Of a DNA stretch of 5,780 bases, positions 1 through 5,780 are shown piece after piece. The first letter of the stretch is position 1, and the number at the start of each line of letters is the position of its first letter. Below the pieces are notes generated by a model. It made no database searches. It was given only the letters and a program-made list of their open reading frames with translations, and was not told where the DNA came from. The DNA lies in assembly GCA_003452695.1 (NCBI GenBank), contig DMNP01000385.1:1-5780 (forward strand), in the 5' to 3' direction. The translations under genes were made by a program, and so were the position numbers. This DNA is from Eggerthellaceae bacterium. Lineage in GTDB: Bacteria > Actinomycetota > Coriobacteriia > Coriobacteriales > Eggerthellaceae.

Positions 1-919
1 GGTGGTGCAGCGGCGCCATCTTGAACAGCCGCTTGCCGTTGTGGGTCTTGACGTAGGCGATCTGAAGGATATCGGAGCCGAACTCCAGCACGTAGATCAC
101 GCCCACGGAAAGGATCAGCCAGGGGGCGTCCAGCGTATAGGCAAAGGCGCACACCAGTCCGCCCAGGAACAGGGAGCCCACGTCGCCCATCATGACCTTC
201 GCCGGGTTCCAGTTCCAGACGAGATAGCCCGCCAGCGCGCCGAAGAGGGCCGAGCAGAGCACGCTGAGCCCCGCGCATTTCATCAACACCGCGCAGACGG
301 TGAAGCCCACGCAGGCCACCATGGTGACGGAGGTGCAGAGCCCGTCCACGCCGTCCAGGAAGTTGACCGCGTTGACCGTGCAGTAGAGGGCGATGACGCC
401 CACGATCCAGAACACGGCGCTGTTTTCCCACACGCCGTAATAGGGGATGAACATATAGTTGACGCCGGCCTTATAGAGGGTGAACAGATACGCCACGATG
501 ACCAGCGCCTGCATGGCGGTCTTCTGCATTTCGGTAAGGCCCAGATTGCGCTTTTTGACCACCTTGATATAGTCGTCGATGAAGCCGATGAAGCCGAAGG
601 CCGCCGCCATGAGGATACCGCCGAAGATTTTGACGTAAACCACGTCCCGGGGGCGTTCGTTGTCCCACAGCAGGATATGGCCGCCCAGCAGGTGGTCCGT
701 GACCAGCACCGCCGTCACGCTGACGGCAAAGCCGATGATGAACAGCAGGCCGCCCATGGTGGGGGTACCCTGCTTTTTCTTATGCCAGCTGGGGCCGATA
801 TCGAGGATCGTCTGCCCGAAATGCAGCTTGTGAAGCCATGGGATCACGGCGAAGCCCAGCCCGAAGGCCACGGCAAACCCCAGCACGACGCTCAATAAAA
901 CGGCCAACCATAAAACCAT
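1..919 (-). CDS. mraY: MraY, phospho-N-acetylmuramoyl-pentapeptide transferase (C-terminus cut by window edge)
   Basis: Integral membrane enzyme that transfers phospho-MurNAc-pentapeptide from UDP to undecaprenyl phosphate, giving lipid I. Reading the minus strand from the ATG at 919 gives 306 uninterrupted residues with no stop before the edge; full-length proteins are usually about 320-360. Visible motifs are GPSWHKKKQGTPTMGG (42-57), GFIDDYIKVVKKRN with the Asp pair D115/D116, NAVNFLDGVDGL (183-194, Asn and Asp of the active site), PAKVMMGDVGSL with D246, and the start of the MAPLHHH motif at the edge. Many hydrophobic helices lie between them. The ATG is 2 nt after the murE stop. The nearest Shine-Dalgarno-like AAAGGA (933-938) is 13 nt away, rather far, so translation may depend on coupling to murE. 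The motifs look clostridial rather than actinobacterial (from memory), unlike the genes upstream. The usual Thr before DG(L/I)DGL is Leu188. Confidence 0.95.
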   Translation of the reverse strand, partial: MVLWLAVLLSVVLGFAVAFGLGFAVIPWLHKLHFGQTILDIGPSWHKKKQGTPTMGGLLFIIGFAVSVTAVLVTDHLLGGHILLWDNERPRDVVYVKIFGGILMAAAFGFIGFIDDYIKVVKKRNLGLTEMQKTAMQALVIVAYLFTLYKAGVNYMFIPYYGVWENSAVFWIVGVIALYCTVNAVNFLDGVDGLCTSVTMVACVGFTVCAVLMKCAGLSVLCSALFGALAGYLVWNWNPAKVMMGDVGSLFLGGLVCAFAYTLDAPWLILSVGVIYVLEFGSDILQIAYVKTHNGKRLFKMAPLHH

Positions 920-921
920 TG

Positions 922-2409
922 TCAATTACCAATCCTTTCGCTCTGCCGCTCCGCCAGGAGCGTTCTGACGACCGCCTCGTCGCTGAACGGGATCTTCCCG
1001 CCGGAGACGATCTGATATTCCTCGTGCCCCTTGCCCGCGATCAGGACCGCGTCGCCGGGGGCCGCCGCTTCCACGGCCGCCGCGATGGCGCGCGCCCGGT
1101 CGGGCTGCACGGTCAGTTCTTTGTTTTCCGGGATCCCCGCCGTCACCTGCGCGATGATGGCCTCCGGGTCCTCCCCGCGGGGATTGTCGGAGGTGACGAT
1201 CACCCGGTCGGCAAAGGCCGCTGCCCTGCCCATCTCCGGCCGTTTGCCCCGATCCCGGTCGCCGCCGCAGCCGAACACCACAAGTGTGCGCCCTTCCGTG
1301 AGCGCCTTGATGGATGAGACGGCCTTGCGCAGCGCATCGGGCGTATGGGCGTAGTCGACGAACACCGACACGCCGCCGTCCGCTGCCGCTTTCACGCGTT
1401 CCAGACGTCCCGGCACCTGCGGCGCCTGCGCCAACGCCTCCATTATCGTTTCCTGCGGAACGCCCAGTGCCATGCCAATGCCGTAGGCGCACATCACGTT
1501 CTCCACGTTAAAGCGGCCCACCAGCGGATATTCGAATTCCTTGCGCCTGCCGCGCACATCCAGCTGCAGCACCGTGTGGTCGGTGAAGTACTGCACGGAA
1601 ACGGGGTGTATCTGCGCGCTGGCGTCGAAGCCGGTCGTGATAACCCAATCGTCTGCCGCCGAGCAGCGGTGCAGCAGCTCGCGGCCCCATTTGTCGTCGA
1701 TGCAGATAACGCGCTTTGCGGGATAATCGCGCGAGAACAGCAGCGCCTTCGCCTCGAAGTAGGCTTCGAACGTGTGGTGGTAGTCCAGATGGTCTTGCGT
1801 CAGGTTGGAAAAAGCCGTAACGGCAAACGATGTGCTCCAGGTGCGCTGCAGGTCGAGCGCGTGCGACGACACCTCCATGGCCACCACGTCCACCTGCGCA
1901 TCGCGCATGCGCGCCAGCGTGCGCTGCAAATCGGGGGATTCGGGCGTGGTGTGCTCGGCTTTCTCGCGCGCTCCGGCGATTTCCACGCCAACCGTGCCGA
2001 TAACGCCCGTGCGCTTGCCCGCCACGCGCGCGATCTGTTCCACCAGATAGGTGGTCGTGGTCTTGCCGTTCGTGCCCGTCACGCCCACCAGGGCGAAACC
2101 TTGCGAGGGCATCCCATAGAAGCGCGCCGCGGCATGCGCCATGGCCTTGCGCGAATCTTTCACCACCACCAGGGTAACATCGTCGGTTTCGGCAAGGTAC
2201 AGCTTGCGCTCCACCACGACGAAGCGTGCACCGCGGTCAATCGCATCTTGGGCAAAGGAATGGCCGTCCACCTTCAGGCCCACGATGCAGAAGAACAGAT
2301 CACCCGGCTTCACCGCATCGGACCGGTATGCCAGACCGCCCACCTCTTCGTTTGCGTTGCCGATGATGGTGCAGTCCAGCCCCTCGAACAAATCTGCACA
2401 GCTCGTCAT
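922..2409 (-). CDS. murE: MurE, UDP-MurNAc-L-Ala-D-Glu:meso-diaminopimelate ligase
   Basis: Cytoplasmic Mur ligase that adds the third stem-peptide residue to UDP-MurNAc-dipeptide using ATP; 495 aa, normal for the family. The ATP loop GVTGTNGKTTTT lies at 109-120, the UDP-MurNAc-binding TTPES at 154-158, EVSSHAL at 179-185, the probable carbamylated lysine in KALLF at K221, VDYAHTPDAL at 351-360, GCGGDRDRGKRP at 380-391, and AGKGHE at 458-463. DNPR at 408-411 is the motif that marks meso-DAP rather than L-Lys specificity. I chose the ATG at 2407-2409 because GAGG stands 9 nt upstream and the family N-terminus begins there. The frame is open up to 2535, but that would add 42 low-complexity residues overlapping ftsI. 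Arg codons are 22/25 CGC for residues 1-383 but only 2/11 CGC (6 CGG, 2 AGG, 1 AGA) for residues 384-495, suggesting a mosaic gene or chimeric join. Confidence 0.95.
   Translation of the reverse strand: MTSCADLFEGLDCTIIGNANEEVGGLAYRSDAVKPGDLFFCIVGLKVDGHSFAQDAIDRGARFVVVERKLYLAETDDVTLVVVKDSRKAMAHAAARFYGMPSQGFALVGVTGTNGKTTTTYLVEQIARVAGKRTGVIGTVGVEIAGAREKAEHTTPESPDLQRTLARMRDAQVDVVAMEVSSHALDLQRTWSTSFAVTAFSNLTQDHLDYHHTFEAYFEAKALLFSRDYPAKRVICIDDKWGRELLHRCSAADDWVITTGFDASAQIHPVSVQYFTDHTVLQLDVRGRRKEFEYPLVGRFNVENVMCAYGIGMALGVPQETIMEALAQAPQVPGRLERVKAAADGGVSVFVDYAHTPDALRKAVSSIKALTEGRTLVVFGCGGDRDRGKRPEMGRAAAFADRVIVTSDNPRGEDPEAIIAQVTAGIPENKELTVQPDRARAIAAAVEAAAPGDAVLIAGKGHEEYQIVSGGKIPFSDEAVVRTLLAERQSERIGN
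1255..1290. other. Putative mosaic or chimera junction inside murE
   Basis: The last CGC arginine of the upstream style is R374 (1288-1290) and the first CGG is R385 (1255-1257). The interval encodes the end of the VVFGCGGD stretch, one of the most conserved parts of MurE, where unrelated genomes share near-identical DNA. The reading frame is kept and all motifs on both sides are intact. Either homologous recombination with a clostridial-type donor or an assembly join at conserved DNA would give this picture. The evidence is codon use plus the altered gene order beyond it; no alignment was made. Confidence 0.45.
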
Positions 2410-2418
2410 GTATATGCG

Positions 2419-2422
2419 CCTC
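2419..2422 (-). promoter_or_regulatory. Ribosome binding site of murE
   Basis: GAGG, partly overlapping the TGA stop of the preceding penicillin-binding protein gene, lies 9 nt before the ATG at 2409. It supports that ATG over the upstream in-frame codons and suggests that ribosomes finishing ftsI reinitiate on murE. Confidence 0.6.
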
Positions 2423-4190
2423 ACTCCGATTGATACGACACGATGTTGTAGCGATTTATGGCATCGTACATTATATCGTGAAACATGGCGGTGACATGGC
2501 GGTCGGCAGGCACTTCGTCGGCCGAGCAGAAACATACGAAGGGGCTGTTGGAATTGGCGATGAAGCCCGTGAAGGCAATGTTCACGGCATCGTCGCGATA
2601 CCCGCCGTTCTTCTCGTCGTAGATCTCGGCCGTCGACGTCTTGCCCGCGCAGTCGTAGCCGTCGATGGCGGCATCTTCGCCCGTGCCCTCGGTCACGACC
2701 GCCTCCAGCATCTCGGTCATCTGCCCGATGGCCTTCTTGTTCTTTATAATCTCGTGGCTTTCGTAGCTGGGCACTTCGCCAGTCTGCGGCTTGCGCAACA
2801 GGAAATGCGGCGTGTGAACCCAGCCGTTGTCCACCAGCGCGCCGTAGAAGTTCAGTATCTGCATCGCGTTTATGGAAATGCCCTGGCCAAACGTAACGTT
2901 GTATCCCTGAACATGCGACCAGTAGTCGAAATCCAGCAAGTACCCCAGCTGTTCGCCGGGATAGTCGATGCCGGTCAGCGTGTTCAGGCGATAGCGCCCG
3001 ATGGCATCGTAGAGCTTGTCGAAGCCCAGATTGTCTTCAACCGAAAGCGATATGCCGATGTTCGACGACTTCGCGATTATCGTGCGCAGGTCCCAGGTAA
3101 CGTCTCCATGTTCCCAGGCGTCCGAAACGATGTAGCCGTCGGCTTCCAGGTATCCCGGACAATCCACCTCGGTGGCGGGTGTCATCGTTCCCTCTTCCAG
3201 GATTGCGGTGGCCGACACGGTCTTGAAGATGGACCCCGGCTCGAACAGGTTGGTCACCGCCTTCAGCTGCATCGACCCCTCGGGCACCTTCGAGCGGTCG
3301 GACGGATTGAAGAAGGGGCTCGACGAAGCGGCGTATATCTCGCCGTTCGTGGCATCCATGACCACGGCGCTGCCGCCCTTCACCTGCACGCGCTCCACGC
3401 CAAGCTTCAGATCGCGTTCCAGCTCTTCCTGGAATTCGATATCCAGCGAAATGACCAGGTCCTGCCCTTCCACGGCCGCCTTCGATTCGTGCACGCCGCC
3501 GGGAATGGGAGTGCCATCGGCACCCACCTCCGCCTCGTAGTACCCCGCCGTGCCCGACAAGATGGTGTCGTAGTACATTTCCAGGCCGCAGATGCCCACG
3601 TAGTACTCGCGGTTGGCCTCTTCGTCCACTTCCACGCTGCAGGCGCCGATAACCTGCCCGCCGGTTTGCCCATAGGGGTATTCGCGGCGCGTGTCGGGCA
3701 AGAAGTAGATACCCGGCAATTCGCGCTCGCGCAGGGCGTCGGCGGTGGACGTGTCCACCTTGCGCTTCACGAACTGGAAGGTGGACGTTTCGCCCGCCGA
3801 CACTGCGTCCGCGTAATCGGATGCCGTGCCGCCGAGCACCTCGGCGATGGTGCGCGCAGTGGTGCCCGGCTCGGTTATCTCGGATGGATTGGCATAGACG
3901 GTCGTGGCATCCACGCTAATGGCCAGGATATGCCCGTTGCGGTCGTATATCGTGCCCCGGCGCGGCTCCACCACGAAGCCCACCGTGCGCGATTCCTTGG
4001 CTTGGGCGGAATATTCGTCTGCAACGATAACCTGCAAGAAGACGAGCCGCAGGAAGAAGGCGAACGCAGCCGCCACGAACAGCACCACAACGATGAATGC
4101 GCGGTTCGAACCGCGCGACACCATGCGCTCGACGTCTGCGGGCCTGCCTTGTGCGCCTTTCGATGGCCGGCCGCCCCGAGAGCCGGGCAC
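2421..4190 (-). CDS. ftsI: Class B penicillin-binding protein, FtsI/PbpB type septal transpeptidase
   Basis: Membrane-anchored D,D-transpeptidase that crosslinks peptidoglycan at the division septum with FtsW and the FtsQLB proteins. The 589 aa hold a basic cytoplasmic tail (1-30), one transmembrane anchor (about 31-52), a PBP dimerisation region starting with EPRRGTIYDRNG (75-86), and a transpeptidase domain with the nucleophile S320 in SIFK (320-323), S375-S-N377, and KTST (517-520) where most relatives have KTGT. No PASTA repeats follow. The start is GTG at 4190: AGGAG lies 5 nt upstream and the codon follows the ftsL stop by 2 nt. All six cysteines (184, 201, 344, 514, 553, 555) are predicted outside the membrane. 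The stop is 11 nt before murE. Its position between ftsL and murE points to the cell-division PBP rather than an elongation PBP2 or a SpoVD paralogue, though these are hard to separate by sequence alone. Confidence 0.93.
   Translation of the reverse strand: MPGSRGGRPSKGAQGRPADVERMVSRGSNRAFIVVVLFVAAAFAFFLRLVFLQVIVADEYSAQAKESRTVGFVVEPRRGTIYDRNGHILAISVDATTVYANPSEITEPGTTARTIAEVLGGTASDYADAVSAGETSTFQFVKRKVDTSTADALRERELPGIYFLPDTRREYPYGQTGGQVIGACSVEVDEEANREYYVGICGLEMYYDTILSGTAGYYEAEVGADGTPIPGGVHESKAAVEGQDLVISLDIEFQEELERDLKLGVERVQVKGGSAVVMDATNGEIYAASSSPFFNPSDRSKVPEGSMQLKAVTNLFEPGSIFKTVSATAILEEGTMTPATEVDCPGYLEADGYIVSDAWEHGDVTWDLRTIIAKSSNIGISLSVEDNLGFDKLYDAIGRYRLNTLTGIDYPGEQLGYLLDFDYWSHVQGYNVTFGQGISINAMQILNFYGALVDNGWVHTPHFLLRKPQTGEVPSYESHEIIKNKKAIGQMTEMLEAVVTEGTGEDAAIDGYDCAGKTSTAEIYDEKNGGYRDDAVNIAFTGFIANSNSPFVCFCSADEVPADRHVTAMFHDIMYDAINRYNIVSYQSE
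4099..4116. repeat. Perfect 18-bp palindrome within ftsI
   Basis: GCGCGGTTCGAACCGCGC is identical to its reverse complement. It lies in the coding sequence for the basic tail just before the membrane anchor of the penicillin-binding protein. In RNA it could form a 7-bp stem with a UCGA loop. No function is known to me, and it may be chance. Confidence 0.5.
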
Positions 4191-4192
4191 GG

Positions 4193-4663
4193 TTACTCCT
4201 GAATTTCAACGAGATTGCGAACCGAGCCGGAAAGCGAAAGACCGCTGCGGGAATCGTAGGAAACCACGTCTTTCGGAAGCTCGAGCGTTTCCGCGCCGTA
4301 CGGAGCCGCCATGCCGAGCCGTTTCACCGCCGCGTTGATGGCCGACGTGCTGGTCAGCAGGCTCTGCTCCATTTCCAGGTCCACGCCGCTCGTGCGTGCT
4401 TCGGCAATCTGGCTGGACAAGTTGTCGCTTTCGAGCATGGTGGTAACGGTGGCGTTCGTCAGCGCGATGCGCGCGAAGCACAGCGCCGCCACGACCACGA
4501 GCAATACGGCCGCCGCCTTGCCGAGCATGACGAGCGTGGAGGAACGGGCGTCCGGGCTGGGAGCCGCGCCCGTGCGAATGGCGCGCATATCGCGGGCCTG
4601 AGAGCGAGCACGCTGGTCCTCGGCATAGACATCGAACTGATATGCGCGCGCTGCCTGGGCCAT
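4193..4663 (-). CDS. ftsL: FtsL-like cell division protein
   Basis: Small bitopic membrane protein of 156 aa. A hydrophilic charged cytoplasmic tail (1-42) is followed by one transmembrane helix (about 43-66, rich in Val, Ala and Leu) and an outer segment whose first part (about 76-116) looks like the short coiled coil of FtsL/DivIC proteins. In known systems FtsL pairs with FtsB/DivIC and activates the FtsWI septal synthase. The sequence has no strongly conserved motif, so the call rests on size, topology and its place between rsmH and the ftsI-type gene. The ATG at 4661-4663 is preferred because AAGGAG stands 5 nt upstream; the in-frame GTG at 4669 would overlap that site. Eleven of 12 Arg codons are CGC or CGT, matching the upstream part of murE. 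The stop is 2 nt from the ftsI start. Confidence 0.85.
   Translation of the reverse strand: MAQAARAYQFDVYAEDQRARSQARDMRAIRTGAAPSPDARSSTLVMLGKAAAVLLVVVAALCFARIALTNATVTTMLESDNLSSQIAEARTSGVDLEMEQSLLTSTSAINAAVKRLGMAAPYGAETLELPKDVVSYDSRSGLSLSGSVRNLVEIQE
4196..4200 (-). promoter_or_regulatory. Ribosome binding site of ftsI, inside the ftsL 3' end
   Basis: AGGAG forms part of the last sense codons of ftsL, with a 5-nt spacer (containing the TAA stop of ftsL) before the GTG at 4190. This decides the GTG start of the penicillin-binding protein and indicates translational coupling of the two genes, whose products work in the same division complex. Confidence 0.8.
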
Positions 4664-4668
4664 CCCCA

Positions 4669-4674
4669 CTCCTT
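4669..4674 (-). promoter_or_regulatory. Ribosome binding site of ftsL
   Basis: AAGGAG with a 5-nt spacer (TGGGG) before the ATG at 4663. It fixes the start of ftsL and is the strongest Shine-Dalgarno sequence in the window. It sits in the 51-nt gap after rsmH, the longest gap here, in which I see no terminator or promoter. Confidence 0.85.
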
Positions 4675-4714
4675 AGTGCGTTTCAAATTCGTTGCGGGCG
4701 CCAGACGTCCGCGG

Positions 4715-5680
4715 CTATCGTTTCACCGCAACCCGCAGCTTCGCGCTGCGAGCGCGGGGATTGCGCTTCACCTCGTCTGCAGTTGGCAGAATTGGTTTTC
4801 GCGTGACCACATCGAGTATCGGCTGTTTCCCGCAGACGCAGACGGGCAAGTCGGGCGGGCAGGTGCAACGGTTCGCACCTGCCGCCATCGTGCTCTTCAC
4901 GATACGGTCTTCCAGCGAGTGGTACGAAATGACCACCAGCCTGCCGCCCGGATTCAGCCAGCGTACCGCTGCCTCGAGACCCCGCTCGAGCACGGCAAGC
5001 TCCGAGTTGACCTCTATCCGGATGGCCTGGAACGTCCGCTTCGCCGGATGTCCCCCAGCGCGCCGGGCGCTGGCGGGAATTGCTGCCTTGATGGTTTCGA
5101 CCAGGTCCTCGCTCGTTTCGAACGGCGCCGTCTCGCGGCGCTTCACGATGAAGTCGGCGATGCGGCTGGCCCACTTTTCGTCGGAATTGCTACGGATGAT
5201 CCGAGCGAGGTCTGCTGCGTTATAGGTGTTGATGACCTCTGCTGCGGTTAGAGTTTGGTTACTCGGATCCATCCGCATGTCAAGTGGGCCGCTCTCCTTG
5301 AAGGAGAAGCCGCGGGCCTTCATGTCGAGCTGCGGAGAGGAGACGCCCAGGTCGAACAGGAATGCATCGACTCCGGGCACCTCGCACGCCACGAGCAGCT
5401 CATCCATGTCCCCGAAGTTGCCATGCACGAGTTCGATGTTCGGGCGCTCGCCGTCGGGTATGGCGTTTAGGCGTTCGGACGCTGCGGCCAGCGCCGCATC
5501 GTCCTGGTCGATTCCGATCAGCGTGCCCTGTGGTGCAAGTTGCCTGGCAACTTCGAAGGAATGGCCTGCTCCGCCGAGTGTGGCATCCACGAACGTATGC
5601 TGCGGTTCTAGGTTCAGGTGTTCGAGGCACTCGGCGAGCAGGACCGGGATATGCCGATATTCGCTTGTCATCTCGCTCAC
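4715..5680 (-). CDS. rsmH: RsmH (MraW), 16S rRNA (cytosine-1402-N4) methyltransferase
   Basis: Cytoplasmic S-adenosylmethionine-dependent enzyme that methylates N4 of C1402 in the 16S rRNA decoding centre. The 321 aa are typical in length. The motifs are HIPVLLAE near the start, the SAM-binding DATLGGAGHS (32-41) with the acidic GIDQD (56-60), DLGVSSPQLD (110-119), the family stretch GGHPAKRTFQAIRIEVNSEL (209-228), ISYHSLEDR (251-259), and NPRARSAKLRV near the end. Four cysteines in a CxC-x6-CxC arrangement (272, 274, 281, 283) are common in Gram-positive members. The start is uncertain: GTG at 5680 is given, but ATG at 5671 (318 aa, beginning MTSEYRHIPVLL) is equally plausible, as neither has a clear Shine-Dalgarno sequence. 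It follows mraZ by 9 nt, so coupling to mraZ translation is likely. Confidence 0.96.
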   Translation of the reverse strand: MSEMTSEYRHIPVLLAECLEHLNLEPQHTFVDATLGGAGHSFEVARQLAPQGTLIGIDQDDAALAAASERLNAIPDGERPNIELVHGNFGDMDELLVACEVPGVDAFLFDLGVSSPQLDMKARGFSFKESGPLDMRMDPSNQTLTAAEVINTYNAADLARIIRSNSDEKWASRIADFIVKRRETAPFETSEDLVETIKAAIPASARRAGGHPAKRTFQAIRIEVNSELAVLERGLEAAVRWLNPGGRLVVISYHSLEDRIVKSTMAAGANRCTCPPDLPVCVCGKQPILDVVTRKPILPTADEVKRNPRARSAKLRVAVKR

Positions 5681-5689
5681 GTCTCGGGG

Positions 5690-5780
5690 CTATCCGAACA
5701 GCTCGGAAAGGTCCACGCTGCTGCAGAATTCGTCCCAACGCTTTGCGTCCCAGATCTCGAAGTGATCCGTGTTGCCCACG
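5690..5780 (-). CDS. mraZ: MraZ C-terminus (partial; 5' end beyond the window)
   Basis: Only the last 29 residues and the TAG stop (5690-5692) are present. They read VGNTDHFEIWDAKRWDEF, then a short acidic tail. The pattern of a glycine-asparagine turn followed by (h)EIWD..(R/K)W matches the end of the second SpoVT/AbrB-like half of MraZ, the DNA-binding regulator of the dcw cluster. The position directly before rsmH is the canonical one. The promoter and MraZ-binding repeats would lie upstream, outside this window. Confidence 0.88.
   Translation of the reverse strand, partial: VGNTDHFEIWDAKRWDEFCSSVDLSELFG

Noticed and set aside
2410..2535. In-frame upstream extension of murE by 42 residues
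   Set aside because: It would overlap the end of ftsI, reads as Arg/His-rich shadow sequence, and the ATG at 2409 has a suitable ribosome binding site and matches the family N-terminus.
2430..4202. A 590-codon open frame on the plus strand opposite the penicillin-binding protein gene, and similar long plus-strand frames at 2-898, 1345-2433 and 4097-5251
   Set aside because: Each mirrors a clearly recognised minus-strand gene. High GC and CGC/GCG-rich codons leave few stops in the antisense frame. The translations are His/Arg/Ala-rich and show no domain.
4664..4669. GTG at 4669 as the start of ftsL
   Set aside because: It overlaps the AAGGAG ribosome binding site; the ATG at 4663 has ideal spacing.
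4858..4883. Inverted repeat with 9-bp arms (GGCAGGTGC / GCACCTGCC) and an 8-nt loop
   Set aside because: It lies within rsmH over the codons for the cysteine-rich stretch. Repeats of this size are expected by chance in GC-rich DNA, and it has no T-tract for a terminator.
1..5780. Undescribed system, defence genes, mobile element, CRISPR array or tRNA
   Set aside because: All of the window except short gaps is occupied by recognised dcw genes. I saw no direct repeat arrays, transposase motifs or tRNA-like folds on either strand.

Overview
The window is a run of the division and cell wall (dcw) cluster, read entirely from the minus strand. In transcription order (high to low coordinates) it holds the 3' end of mraZ, then rsmH (mraW), an ftsL-like gene, a class B penicillin-binding protein of the FtsI/PbpB type, murE, and an mraY that runs off the left edge. 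The genes are packed at operon density, with gaps of 9, 51, 2, 11 and 2 nt. No promoter, terminator, RNA gene, mobile element or CRISPR array is visible. The operon promoter presumably lies upstream of mraZ, outside the window.

The DNA is GC-rich. From remembered family resemblance, the mraZ-to-murE part suggests a high-GC Gram-positive of the Coriobacteriia/Eggerthellaceae type, probably from the gut. The DNPR motif in MurE points to meso-diaminopimelate peptidoglycan. The MraY protein, by contrast, reads like a Clostridia/Oscillospiraceae sequence (GPSWHKKKQGTPTMGG and GFIDDYIKVVKKRN motifs).

The genes serve one process. MraZ is a regulator of the cluster and RsmH methylates 16S rRNA. FtsL and FtsI belong to the septal peptidoglycan synthesis machine. 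MurE adds the third stem-peptide residue to the cytoplasmic precursor, and MraY moves the finished UDP-MurNAc-pentapeptide onto undecaprenyl phosphate. murF, which usually sits between murE and mraY, is absent here.

I see no undescribed system. The most noteworthy observation is an apparent mosaic point inside murE, near 1255-1290, at the conserved GCGGDRDRGKRP motif. Arginine codons change from almost all CGC upstream (22 of 25) to CGG-rich downstream (CGG 8, CGC 4, AGG 2, AGA 1 over the murE tail plus mraY). This coincides with the loss of murF and the clostridial-looking mraY. It could be a real recombination or a chimeric assembly join; the sequence alone cannot decide.
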